Of a DNA stretch of 64,000 nucleotides, positions 20,641 through 32,325 are shown one piece after another. The stretch covers positions 230,491-294,490 of the forward strand of contig JAQMWT010000529.1 in assembly GCA_029834535.1 (NCBI GenBank), given 5' to 3'. The stretch comes from Chrysophaeum taylorii. Its lineage: Eukaryota; Sar; Pelagophyceae; Pelagomonadales; Pelagomonadaceae. Both the position numbers and the translations under genes were made by a program. The stretch's first letter is position 1, and the number at the start of each line of letters is the position of its first letter. The notes beneath the pieces are model-generated. The model was not told the DNA's origin. It made no database searches and was given only the letters and a program-made list of their open reading frames with translations.

Positions 20641-23600
20641 AGTTTCAGTACCTTCGGCGACCGTGACGACGTCAAGCGAGTTTGTGCCATCATCAAGAGG
20701 CGCATTAGACATGTCGCGCGAGGGGGCAGTGATGATGCCCTTCGTCTCGAGAACCGCAGCGAGCTCGCGTACGTTCTTGTGATCAAGGAGGAGCGTAGGT
20801 TCGAGCTCCACGCCCGGGAACTCTTCTTGCAGCTTGAAACGAATCCGCACCGCAGACAGCGAGTTTGCTCCGAGTTCGAACAACGACGTCTCTGCATCGA
20901 CGTCGTCGAGTGAGCACCCGATCGTATTTGCAACGATTCGCGCTACTGTCGTCTCGATTGGCGAGGCCGGCGGCCGACGCTCTCCCGTCGCGCGGCGTGC
21001 CACCGGCACAGGAAGTCGTTTGCGATCGATTTTGCCCGACCCAGTGCGTGGCCATACCTCGATTCCGACGATGATTGAAGGCACCAGGTAAGCAGGCAGA
21101 GTTTGTTGCAAGCACGGCCTCAGCGAGGCCTCGACGTCCAAGTCGGCGGCGGCCGGATTTACGTAAGCAACTAACTGTGGATCTGCACTGACGTCGTCCC
21201 GAAGCACACATACCGCTTCGATTACACCAACCTGCTCGCGGAGGACGTGCTCTATCTCTCCGAGCTCGATCCGGTGCCCCCGAAGTTTGACTTGGTTATC
21301 GATGCGGCCAGCGAACTCGAGCTCGCCATTCGGGCGCCAACGAACAAGATCACCCGTGCGATACACCACCCCGCGTCCCGAGGGGTCGGTTTCCGGCCAT
21401 GGATTCTTCACAAACTTGGCGCTCGTCAGATCAGGACGGTTCAAGTATCCGCGCGCAACCTGAATTCCTCCCAAAATAAGTTCCCCGAAGACGCCGATCG
21501 GCTGGAGCTCCATCGTATCTGGAGCGACGACGTAGCACGCGACGTTCGCGAGCGGTTTGCCGATCGAAGAGAGCGTTTTGGTGTCGGCATCGGTAACAAT
21601 GTTGACCGTCGAAATAATTGAGACTTCCGTCGGTCCATAGACGTTCAACAGATGGCGACGATTCAGACGACTGTTCGACGCGACATTTCGGGTCAGAGCC
21701 TCGCCACCTACCACTAACACACGAACAGTCGACGGCAACGAATCTGCAAGTGCAAGAGTGCTTGGGACGTCAGATACGAGAGCAATGTTATCAGATTCTC
21801 GAAGTTCGAAGAGGGAAGATCCGCTTTGAAGAAGCACGCTCGTGCCACCCAGAATTATTAAAGTGGTGAAAAAATTTTGGTAGAAAAAGTCAAAGACATA
21901 TTGAAAGGCCAGAGCTACTCGCACCACGAAACGTTGGTCTTTCCGAAATGCGTCTGGAAAAAATACTGATTCGAAAAAAGGTCTCAACCTCATCAGCAAG
22001 TTGACGACGCCGCAATGCTCGACCATCACGCCCTTCGGTCGTCCCGTGGAACCCGACGTATAGATAATATAGCAGAGGTCCGCCGAGCTCCGCGTGAAGA
22101 CCTCGAGAAAGCCTGAGCTTTTGACCCGCCCATCGCTCCCAAGACGCAGTTCGGTCAGATCGATGCCAGAGAACAACTCCGTCGAGTCGTCGGCGTCTTC
22201 GCGAGTGATAAGATGCGAGCAGCGCGCGTCCTCGAGCGTCAGGCGTTGGCGTTTCGCCGGGGCGCGAGTATCGAGCGGCATGAAAGCTCCGCCTGCCGAC
22301 AGCACGCCCAAGATCGCCGTTGCCATCGCAAGAGACCTGTGTAACAGCAACGCCACGATCACGTTAGATCTTACGCCGAGCGCGCGCAGCCGAGCGCCGA
22401 TCGTCGAAGCAGCGTCCTCGAGCTCGGAATACGTCATTTGTGAGCCTTGCCACTCAACGGCTGTGATCTCGGGGTGTCTACGGGCTTGTTCCCAGACGAG
22501 GTCGTTGACGAGCACGTCTCGAACTTGGTGATCAGCGCAAGTTTGGTGGTTGAACTCCGTCAGAAGTCGGTCTCGCTCAGAGTCGGGGATCATCGGGAGC
22601 TGCCAGATGTCGGCTATCTCTCGGTCGTGGACGAGAGCAGCCGCCAACACGAGGAACCGCTCAGCGAGCCGCTCGATGCTGGCGCGCTCAAACAGCTTAG
22701 CGTTGAACTCGATGATCGCTTCGACGCGTCCAGCCGCGGTAGGACGCGCCGTTAACATCACGTCACACGTAGCCATAGGTGGTGGTGACGGGAGTTGGAT
22801 CTTTTCGAGAGTCAAGGCCGGAGTCCACGTCTGCGAGTCCGAGCTCCACCCGTCCATTGGCTGCCAGTTGATTAGCGTCTGAAACACGGTGTTTCGAGTT
22901 GGGTCGCGCGTCAGTTTTGGTAGCAATTCGTTGACCACGTATTGGAATGGCACGTGGGAACTCGACAAAGAGTCGATCACGACCCTCTTACAGGTTTCAA
23001 CAAGTTGCGGCGCTGACAGACCTCGGGAAACGTTGATGTTCAGAGGCAAGACATTCACAAAATATCCGCAAACGTTATCGTACGAGCGACGAAAACCCGG
23101 AAAGGTTCGACCTTCTGACGGAGTTCCGACGACGACTTCCTCGGCGCCGCTGTGTCTTCCCAGAAGCAGTGCCCATATTGCGAGGAATACGTGGAAGAGC
23201 CTGCAGTGGAACTCGGCCGCCAAGGCTGAGAGGGCAGACGCGAGGTCGGTCGACACGCGCACTTCGACGTAATCGCCGCTGTACGTCAGCCTCGGCGAGC
23301 GCGGATAATCGAGAGGCAGATTCAGAGGCTCCAAGGCCCCCTCACGAAGATGTTGGCTCCAGTATCGCTTGTGCTTCTCGAGGAGATCATCGCTGAGAAG
23401 CAGTGCGCGCTGAGTACGTGCGAAGTCGAAATATTGCAGCTCCGGCTTTGGAAGGCACGATCCGTTCTCGGCTGCTGCGCTCGTGGTGCACGTCGCGGAG
23501 AGGTAGAGCTCGCGGAGTTCGCGCAGGACGATGCGAGTCGACGTCCCGTCACACGCGATGTGGTGCACAAATACAACAAGCAGTAGTAAGTCCCTTCGTA

Positions 23601-26600
23601 GTGTTCTCTCGGACGACGACGACGACGACGACGAGGAGTCCTCGACGAGGAGGCACACGCACAAACATCGAACGACGGGATCACCTCGTAGGAGATCGAA
23701 TGGTACGGATTGCTCGTCTCGTGCACGCTGGAGCGCATCCGCCTCGGTCATCGCAACCGCGTCGACAAAATTGACTTCCATGTGCTCGTGCACAGTCTGA
23801 GTGAAGTGGTTATCGGTATCGAGTCCGTACGTCGTGCGAAGAATGGCGTGCCGATGCACCAGATCGTTCAACGCCTTACGCAACGCGACAATGGAAACTG
23901 TTCCCCTCACCCACTTGGCGAGAGGCATAATTCCGACTCCCATACTGACATCCGCAGATGCACACTCCGTAAGCCACTGGAGCTGGTTGTACGAGAGCAC
24001 GTTGCCGTCCGACGCCAGACTGACGTGATCCAACGCATCAACCAGACCTTGATGATGATGATGATCCCCCGCTGCTGCTGCTTTTGCGACTTGGGCGATG
24101 ACGGGCTCCGGAACAATATCGGCATCGGTTGACGGAACGACGACGATCCGTTCTTCAATCACTGCTGCCAGCTCGCGAATACTCTCGTGGTCGAAAACGA
24201 GCGTCGATTCGAGGTCTTCCAAGCCCGAGAATTCTTTTTGGAGCATGAAACGGATCCGCACCGCAGACAGCGAGCTCGCTCCCTGTTCAAACAACGACGT
24301 CTCGACGTCGAGGTCGTCTAGCGTCCGACACCCGATGGCTTCCGCAACAACTCTCGCAACAGTCAACTCTAGGGGCGAGCTCGGCGGCCGATGCTCTGGC
24401 GCGCGGCCTGTTGCTGGCACGGGAAGCCGCTTTCTATCGATCTTACCCGACCCTGTACGCGGCCATACCTCGATTCCGACAACGATTGACGGCACCAGGT
24501 AGGCAGGTAGCGTTTGTCGCAGGCTCGAACGCAGCGCGTCTTTCGTTACCTCGGCCGGGTTGACGTAAGCAACAAGCTGTGGCTCGGCACCAACGTCGTC
24601 CCGAAGCACACATACCGCTTCGATTACACCAACCTGCTCGCGGAGCACGTGTTCTATCTCTCCGAGCTCGATCCGGTGCCCGCGAAGCTTGACTTGGTTA
24701 TCGATGCGACAAGCGAACTCGAGCTCGCCATTCGGATGCCACCGAACGAGATCACCCGTGCGATACACCACCCCGCGTCCCGAAGCGTCGGTTTCCGGCC
24801 ATGGATTCTTCACAAACTTGGCGCTCGTCAGCTCGGGACGGTTCAAGTATCCTCGGGCAACCTGGATTCCCCCCAAAATAAGCTCCCCGAAGACGCCGAT
24901 CGGTTGGAGCTCCATCGTATCTGGAGCGACGACGTAGCACAGGACGTTTGCGAGCGGTTTGCCGATCGAAGAGAGCGTTTTGGTGTCGGCATCGCTCACC
25001 ACTTTGAGCGTCGAATCTATCGACACTTCCGTCGGGCCGTAAACGTTTAGAATCACGCGCGGCAGACAGTTCAAAGCAGCAACTCGGCTCAGAATCTCGC
25101 CACTTACGGTCAACGCGCGAATACTGGACGGCAATGATTCCGCGAGTGCCAAGATGGTGGGGACTTCGGATATGAGACCGATGTCGTCAGATTCTCGAAG
25201 TTCGAACAGAGAAGAACCGTTGGGAAATAGAACGCACGTTCCTCCCAGAAAGACGAGCGTGCCTAGAAACACCTTCAAGAAACCGTCGAAAATGTACTGA
25301 GCAGTCACCGCTGCTCGCACGACGAGCCGATCGGGCTCCTCGCGAAGAGCTTCTGGAAATGGTGCTCGAAAGAAAGATCTGAGCGAGAGAAGGACGTTGA
25401 CGACGCCGCGGTGCTCGACCATCACGCCCTTCGGCCGGCCCGTGCTGCCCGAGGTATACATGACATAGCAGAGATCCGTGGAGGAGGAGGGCCGCGGGAT
25501 GAAAACAACCTCGGGCGGCAGCGGCGGCGCGTCCGTCGTCCCGACCGGGAGACCATCGCTTCCGAGACGCGTCGTGGTCAGATCGATGATTCCAGAGACT
25601 AGCTCTGTCGTGTCCGTGTCCTCGTGAGTGACAAGATTCTTGCAACGCGCGTCCTCGAGCATCAGGCGTTGCCTCTCAACCGGGGAGCGAGGATCTAGCG
25701 GCATGAAGGCACCGCCGGACGACAGCACGCCAAAAATTGCCGTCGCCATTCCGAGAGACTTGCGCAATAGCAGCGCGACGATCATCTCGGCCTTCACGCC
25801 GCCGAGAGTTCGCAGCGCGGCGGCGATCGTTAACGCCCTTTGCTCGAGCTCGGAGTATGTCATCTGAACGCGTTGCCATTCGACCGCGGCCGTCGCGGGA
25901 TATCGACGGCCTTGATCCCAGACGAGGTCTTGGATGAGAGTGTCCTGCGCTCGAGAGTCGACGCGAGACGTGTTGAATTCGGTTAGAAGGCGCTCTCGCT
26001 CTCTGTCGGAGATCATTGTGAGCTGCCAAATGTCGGCGATGTGTTGATCTTCGACGAGCGCTGAAGCAAGGACTACGAAGTGATCGGCGAGTCGTTGGAT
26101 GCTCGTTCGCTCGAAGAGATCGGCATTGAATTTGATTGTCGCTTCGACGTGTCCGGACGTCGTCGGACGACCCGTGAAGGTGACGTCGCACGTAGCCATG
26201 GAGACCACCGGCTGAAGCAGAATTGGCTCAAAGCTCAAGTTCGTGGTCCAGTTCGTCGTCGCGTCGGCGTGCCACCCGTCGACTGGTTCCCACATTATTA
26301 GCGTCTGGAAAACACTGTTTCGGGAGGGATCGCGGACAAGTTTCGGGAGCAAGTTCTCGACAACGTATTGGAACGGCACGCGCGAATTCGATAGAGCCTC
26401 GATTGCGACTTTCCGGACGTTCCGGACGAGACTCGACGCTGACATTCCTCGCGGGACGCGGAGGTTCAGAGGCAAGACGTTGACGAAAAAGCCACAGAGA
26501 TTATTCTCGTCTGTGGTGGTGGTGGTGGCACTTCGTCCGTGCGACGGCGTTCCGACGACGACGTGCTCGGCGCCGCTGTGTCTTCCCAGAAGAAGTGCCC

Positions 26601-29600
26601 AAATCGCGAGGAACGCGTGGAAAAGCGTACACTCCCATTCGGCTGCAAGCCGAGCGAGAGCAGACGCGAGCCCAGTCGGCACGCGAAGATCGACGTGATC
26701 GCCACGGTAAGTGAGCTTCGCTGGCCGCGTACGATCAACCGGGAGATTCAAAACCTCGAGGTCTCCCTCGTTTAGATGCTGGCTCCAGTAGCGCTTTTCC
26801 CCTTCTAGACCTCGGTCGAGCATCGCGCGTTGCCGACGCGCAAACTCGCCGTACGTTTGCTTGAGCTCCGGTAAGCACGCGCCGATGTCGGCGGCGGCGG
26901 CGTCGTCGGGACCGCTTGCGGCGGCGACGACGTAGAGCTCGCGCATTTCGCGCAGCATAATCCGTGACGACATCCCGTCGCACGCTACGTGGTGCACGAA
27001 TACGCTCAGTAGCACGTCCTTCGTTCCCGTCGCGACGCGCACGAGCAAGCAACGAATCACCGGGTCACCTCGCAATATATCCAGAGGTGCGAGTACCTCG
27101 TCTTTGGCCCGCCGAACCGCCTCTGTCTCGGTAGGTGCAACCGCGTCAATAAAGACAACTTCCGTGCGATCATCGCGTTCGCATTGCGTGAAGTGGCCGT
27201 CGTCGTCATCAATTCCGTATGTTGTGCGCAGAATGGCATGTCGACGCACGAGCTCGTTCAAAGCTCGGCGCAATGCGAGAACAGAGATAGATCCCCGAGC
27301 CCAAGCAGCGAACGCCAAGATGCCAAAACCTTGACTCACTTGGCTGGACGCAACCTCTGTCAAAAGCTGTTGTTGGTTCCACGAAAAACATAATTTTCCT
27401 GGTGCCACGTCGCGATCATCATCGTTAGGCTTGTGGTGTGTTGAAATCGAAGACGACTCCGCGATTTTGACGCTATCTGGAAGCCCGACGGCGCTTTTTT
27501 CGCACATTTCAGTCGGCGTCGTGACTTCGACGTGCTTGACCAAGAACTGTGCGAGCGCCTCGACTGTTGGGTTCTCAAACACCGCACTCAGGGGAATCCT
27601 GACGCCGCCAAGTTTGGTGCTGAGACTCGACGTGAGTTTGGACAACGCAAGCGAGTCGACCCCTGCCTCGAAGAAGTTCGTCGTGACTGAGATCTCATCG
27701 CTCGAACCTACGACGGAACTCAGCGTGGACAGCACGAGGTCCTTGGCCCGGGGAATTGTAAGCACTTCCGATTGGGCATTGCCGATTTTGCCGTCTCGAG
27801 TTGGTGGCCCGTGTCGGCTTCTTTCAAGGACCTGGTATCTGTCGAGGACTCGGTGCCACGAATTTGAAAACAGCGTTGCGAGCTTAACACCACCGTCGAC
27901 GGCGCGCTGAGATTTGTCGGTATTGGCGAGCGTCGTCGTCGCCGCCGCCGCAATGGAGTTAGACAGTTGGCACACAAGCTTCTCGATCAGCTCGCCCAAG
28001 GCAGTGCTCGTCTCCTTAGATCGCCAGTCGTACGATTCTGCTGTAATCTGTCTGAGCTCGGGGTGACAAGCCAGAGAAGTTGCGTGCATGTTGAGTGTCG
28101 TGGTGCGCATCCATAAAAACAAAGCCGGGTCCTCGTTGGTTAACGACAACAAGCACGGCACCAAGAGGTTCGCAACACGAGGCAGGAACGGGCTTAGTTC
28201 CGTCAACCCGAACGAAAGATTCCATATGATATAGATTTGGACCCATTCTTTCGACATCATAGCTGGACACACTTCGTAGCGTACTACCGATTCCGAGGTT
28301 CCCGCGTATAGTGTGCTCGTAGCCACTTCCACCACGCATGCGGTCGGTTGCTGAAGGACGCAGCTCCAATACGCGAGTTCAAAGCCAACACCTAAGAGAG
28401 AGTTGTCATCAGCACGACGCAGGCGCGGGCATATACACATATTGGTGTTGTTCGTGCCACCAATAAACCTCTGACTCTGAAGTATCACGAGCGTAGCGGT
28501 CACGGGTATTAGAGACGCCTTCAACGGCCGTCACTATGATGTCGTCAGCGAGCAGCTCTCCGACTAAACGCGCGGTGTCCTCCAGATGACTCGGTTTGCG
28601 TCTCGTCTCGGCTATAATCCTCGCGGCTGAGAGAAGGGCTTCGTGCTTCATGAGCCTACGCGTGATTCGCGTGTTACGAAATCACATAGAATGCACGACG
28701 GTCGTACTCGTATGGTGAGCTTGTATTTATGTCGTCGTCGATCGCACGATCATTTATGGCACCTTCTCGCACCATCAAGAAATCAAGCAAGAAGTCCGAG
28801 TCGCCGGGAGGCGTAGACGGACGCAGCGTCGATATGCCGAGCGTGTGAAGAGCGAAACAATAGACGACAGCACGTCGCAGGTCGGCGGCAGCGCGCTCGT
28901 CTGAAATGGGAAGATCGCAGCCAGGTTGTCGATTCTCGAGCTCTTGCGCAACCTGCAGGAGCACGGGCATCTTCATCACGTTTGACTTGATCGCCTCGAC
29001 GAACGCTGCGACGTCGACGACAGAGTCATCGTACTCGAGACGTCGCATCAGTGCGTCTGTGACAGCAAGCTGCCGGAGCATCACGGGCAAATCAGGGTGG
29101 TCTTTGAGAATAGTGTCTGGCGGGAACAGGTTGATGATCTGCTTTGCTACGCGCTCGACGAGGGCCAAGCCTCCAGAAACCGACACCACGCGGTTGCTCG
29201 CGGGCACGCCAGCAAGCGGGAAATCTGCAGTCGGTACCGCGATTGCGGCTGCTGCTCGCACACGTGCGGCGGTAGCTCGTTTGGCATCTTGAGGGTTGCT
29301 TTCGTCGTGTAATGCCAAGATCGTGTCGCGAAGAGCACCCGACGGCGTCGTTCCATCCACACCAGGGTGTGCGGCGAGGCCAGCCGCAATCAGCTCGCGT
29401 GGCTCGTCGATAACTCCCTTTGTAAAGTCACGCGTGAGGCTAACAGCGGACCAGAAGTAGCGATTGTCGGTTGCCCAGCGATTAAGACGGATGAGCCTCC
29501 GATCTCGGCCGTCGCCGACAACGATGCCGAACCGAAAGCAGCCAAAATTTTCAGCGTGCTTCAGATTCATCTCGGCGTCGAGGGCGTCGTGGCTTTCCAG

Positions 29601-32325
29601 CGGTGCGAGCAGATGCCGCGAGCTCGCCGAGTGCGGGACGAACTTGACAAGGCCGGTGGTGTGGAGCACCAAGACGTAGAGCTCGCGGGGCAGTGCCGCG
29701 ACAGCGCGTTCGGAAACTCCGGGCCGCAGGTCGACGTCGTCCAGCGTTATTTTGATTTTTGCGACAACGGCCGCCTCGTGCGGGAAGCGGCCACAGCCCA
29801 GATGGTGCTGGCAGTATACGTTCTGATGATCGTCGATCGCATTTTCTGCCTCGACGCGAAATCGTCGAAACGGGTAGTGTTCGTCAAGCACTTCCCAGAC
29901 ACCTAGAAAATCAGAGAGCTCGTAGGGGCATCCCCGAGCCTGAGCTTTTTCGAGCAAGCTCTCCGACCACTTCATTGTCGGATCCGTTCGCACGGAATCA
30001 CCTCTGCGCACCTTCTCTGACCGGCTATGCGCGGAGTATTGGGGATAGTCGTCAACAGAATCGCTGACAGAACTAACGAGCCGCCGCAGCCACTGGGAAA
30101 CCCCCGCTGCAGAATCATTCCTCTCAACGTCGCGCCCACCGTCAGCCGCGGCGAGTAGTAAGGGCTCTTGTTCGCCGCCGAGTGTTGGATCCGAATCAAA
30201 GACGACGCGCAGCTCGCGAGCTACGAGGGCATCTCGAATCGCGCGACGCCGTAGCTTCCCGCTCGTAGTCTTTAAGATTGTTTTCTGCTTGATAAACACG
30301 ACGCGGCGTGGTCGCAGGCCAACGGCCTCGCCAACTCTCGTTTTGAGCGTCGACGCGAGAGCCTCGCATTCCGATGCAGCGTGATCGCGGACTTCGAGAA
30401 CTACGCACAGACGCTCGTTTTCGTCTTCCGCGCTCGCGACGGCAAAGGCGGCGATACATCCTGGTCTCGCGGAGTCGGCCATGGCCTCGGCCGCAGCCAC
30501 TTCGATGTCGTCGCTATAATAATTTTCGCCGCCGATGATGACCATGTCCTTTATTCGGCCGCATACGAAAAGACGGCCATCCTCAATGAACGCCTCGTCG
30601 CCCGTCCTCAGATATGCCTTGCCATCGTCCGGCTCGACCCGTGCGCCGAAGGTCTCGGTGCTGAGTTTTGATTTGCCCCAGTAGCCCTGGGCGACCGAGC
30701 CAGAGCTCAACCACAGCTCGCCAGGCGTGCCGTCAGTCACGACGCGTCGGGTCGTGGCGTCTACGACGCAGACGTCGACGGGGAAGTCAGAACCACACGA
30801 GATGAGGTCGGGTCGTCGACGGGAAGCGACGAGGCCGTCGTTCTCGCCACATGTCGCCACGACGTGCTCGGCGAGGCCGTAGTTGGGGACGAAGATACCG
30901 CGATTTCCGTCGTCGGGGAGGCGTGCGTGGATTGCAAAGTACGCTGCGAACTCGCGGAGGAGCGACGGGACGCAACGCTGGCCGACGCCGCCGACGCAGT
31001 ACACCAGGCAGCTGAGGTCGATGTCGCTGACGTCGGCGTCGCCGGCACGCTTCGTGCACAACCGGTAGCCAAAGTCTGGCGAGGCCGTCCAGATGGCGCG
31101 ATATTTGGAAACGGCGCGCAGCCACATCAGAGGGTCGGCGAGGAACGAAAGCGGCGAGAAGTTGACCATGTGGTAACCTGCGCAAAATAATTTGCAGCTC
31201 ACTCTATTCAGGTATATGCGTCGACACTGGCTCTAGCCGGCGAGAAATGGCCCGAGGAGCATAAGCATCAGGCCGCTATCGTGAAACTGCGGTAGCCAGC
31301 TAACCGCGACGACTCGCGCCGACGGTTCGGCCAAGTCGTGCAAACGAGCAACTGCGGCCTCGCCGATGCGGGTTCCGAGAAAGTTGTGCTGGCCAGGCAA
31401 GTAGATTTCGTTGACGTTGTGCCAGATGTTGCGATGCGAAATCATAACGCCCTTGGGGTCCCTGCGAGACACAGTATGGCTTTACGTTGCGCGTGCAAAC
31501 CCACCCCGTAGAGCCCGACGTGAATTGAAGTAAGGCGATGGAGTTGTGCGGGGCTTGGTCGAGATGTCCGCTGCTCTTTTGTTGGTCCCCGTCCCTTCCG
31601 TGCGCGGGTTCTTGCGATCGACGACGCGCTATAGTATGCTTGCTGTCGAGAAGCGACTCGCTGGCCCTCTCGTCTTCTTCGTTTAGACTGGAGCCGTGAG
31701 AGACTTGAACGAGTTCTGGCTTGGCATCAGCTGGTCGCGGAACCTCATCATTCGACACAAAGTGGCGAAACGACGTTGACCGCATTAAATCCGCGCGTGA
31801 GCTCGTCAGCCGATGGAAGAGTGATGACGGACGCGGATCATCGCTCAGCCCGTCCGTGTTGTGCCAGCGTATCCCCGGCCACGGGTGCCATATGCTCGTT
31901 GTTACGCGCAGCTTGTGCACGACACTGTCGGTGAGTCCCACCTCCGATTCGCAGGCAGTGCTTACGAGGTCTAGTTTCTCGAGGCCCCGTCGAAGGCTGG
32001 AGGGATCGGGAGGGTAATTCGGCACGGCCAAGACGCCAGCGCGAAGACACGAGACGAACGCGACGAAGAATTCGGGCCCCGGTGAGTATACGAGCATGGC
32101 GCGATCGCCCGGCGCGAGACCGAGGTCCCCGAGGAGCCACTTGGCCACGAACTCTGAGCGCATCCAGACCCCGCCAAACGACAGATTGGCAGCTTGGACG
32201 CCAGCGCCGTCGAGCCACGTCAAGAAGGTTTCCTTGTCGAGGGCGGCCACCGTCTTGCTCGCCTGTGCCTGCCAACTCACTTCTTCGCTCCAGGGGCGCA
32301 ACCATCGCGGCTTGCTCGACGTCAT
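18007..32325 (-). CDS. Fatty-acyl-AMP ligase / NRPS megasynthase with membrane terminal domain
   Basis: I read one gene of at least seven exons: 32325-31505, 31461-31238, 31177-about 28700, a short exon inside about 28650-28440, 28391-19694, 19646-19237 and 19184-18007. Intron phases agree at every junction I could fix (43, 60, 47 and 52 bp introns); the joins around 28.4-28.7 kb are not resolved. The product is about 4,600-4,700 residues: FAAL, an unassigned stretch, ACP, C-A-T, C-A-T, terminal domain. A fatty acid would be activated as acyl-AMP, loaded on the ACP, and condensed with two amino acids. The start is the ATG at 32325, which opens directly into the FAAL N-domain. This may equally be annotated as several gene models; the shared logic and matching phases favour one. 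A GC-AG intron (31237-31178) is unusual. The 8.7-kb central exon is intron-free, consistent with a bacterial origin of the NRPS core. Confidence 0.72.
20740..24060 (-). other. Domain block: NRPS module 2 (C-A-T)
   Basis: The condensation domain has 'HHIACDG' at 23545-23565. The adenylation domain has A3 'YTSGSTGRPKGVMVEH' (about 22018-22065), 'FDFFYQNFF' at A4, 'NVYGPTEVSI' at A5, 'FAGRIDNQVKLRG' at A8 and 'GSGKIDRKRLPVP' at A10. The carrier serine ('GANSLSAVRI') lies at 20860-20862. All core residues appear intact. The C-terminal half of this A domain is nearly identical in DNA to that of module 1 (21200-21560 versus 24600-24970), while the A4 pocket regions differ, so the two modules probably load different amino acids or an altered set. 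Confidence 0.85.
24150..27745 (-). other. Domain block: ACP and NRPS module 1 (C-A-T)
   Basis: The ACP motif 'GVDSLALSKL' places its phosphopantetheine serine at 27652-27654. The condensation domain has the intact catalytic 'HHVACDG' at 26974-26994. The adenylation domain shows A3 'YTSGSTGRPKGVMVEH' (about 25404-25451), A4-like 'FDGFLKVF', so the substrate-anchoring Asp of alpha-amino-acid pockets is kept, A5 'NVYGPTEVSID', A7 'YRTGDLVRW' and A10 'GSGKIDRKRLPVP'. The A8 motif is 'FACRIDNQVKLRG', with Cys where Gly is usual. The carrier serine ('GASSLSAVRI') lies at 24271-24273. The first C domain, placed after an acyl-ACP, would act as the lipo-initiation condensation step. The amino acid cannot be predicted safely by eye. 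Confidence 0.85.
27760..30194 (-). other. Megasynthase region of unknown function between FAAL and ACP
   Basis: About 500 residues of exon 3, a short alternative-frame exon (about 28650-28440, 'HEALLSAARIIAETRR') and the first 180-200 residues of the long exon. I recognise no family. The first part has a compact, apparently folded block ('LSDFLGVWEVLDEHYPFRRF', 'LPRELYVLVLHTTGLVKFVP', 'HAENFGCFRFGIVVGD'). The second has mostly helical sequence and a hydrophobic stretch around 28230-28100. The open frame ends at 28674 and the next begins in another phase, so at least two introns lie here and I cannot place them uniquely. In known FAAL-NRPS systems the ACP follows the ligase directly, so an insert this long is unusual. 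Confidence 0.5.
30195..32325 (-). other. Domain block: fatty-acyl-AMP ligase (FAAL)
   Basis: Spans exons 1, 2 and most of the FAAL part of exon 3. The N-domain has 'LAPGDRAMLVYSPGPEFF' and 'AGVLAVPNYPPDPSS', the usual FAAL opening. The phosphate loop 'LQFTSGSTG' ends exon 1 and continues as 'DPKGVMISHRN' in exon 2, so the 43-bp intron splits the ATP-binding motif. Next comes 'WLPQFHDSGLM', the FAAL version of the HD motif, then 'YGLAEHVV', 'YLRTGDEAF', 'IKDMVIIGGENYYSDDIE' and 'LKTTSGKLRRRAIRDAL' with the catalytic lysine region. FAALs make acyl-adenylates and pass the chain to a carrier protein rather than to CoA. An insert of about 70 poorly conserved residues precedes the phosphate loop and might hide a further intron. 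Confidence 0.85.
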
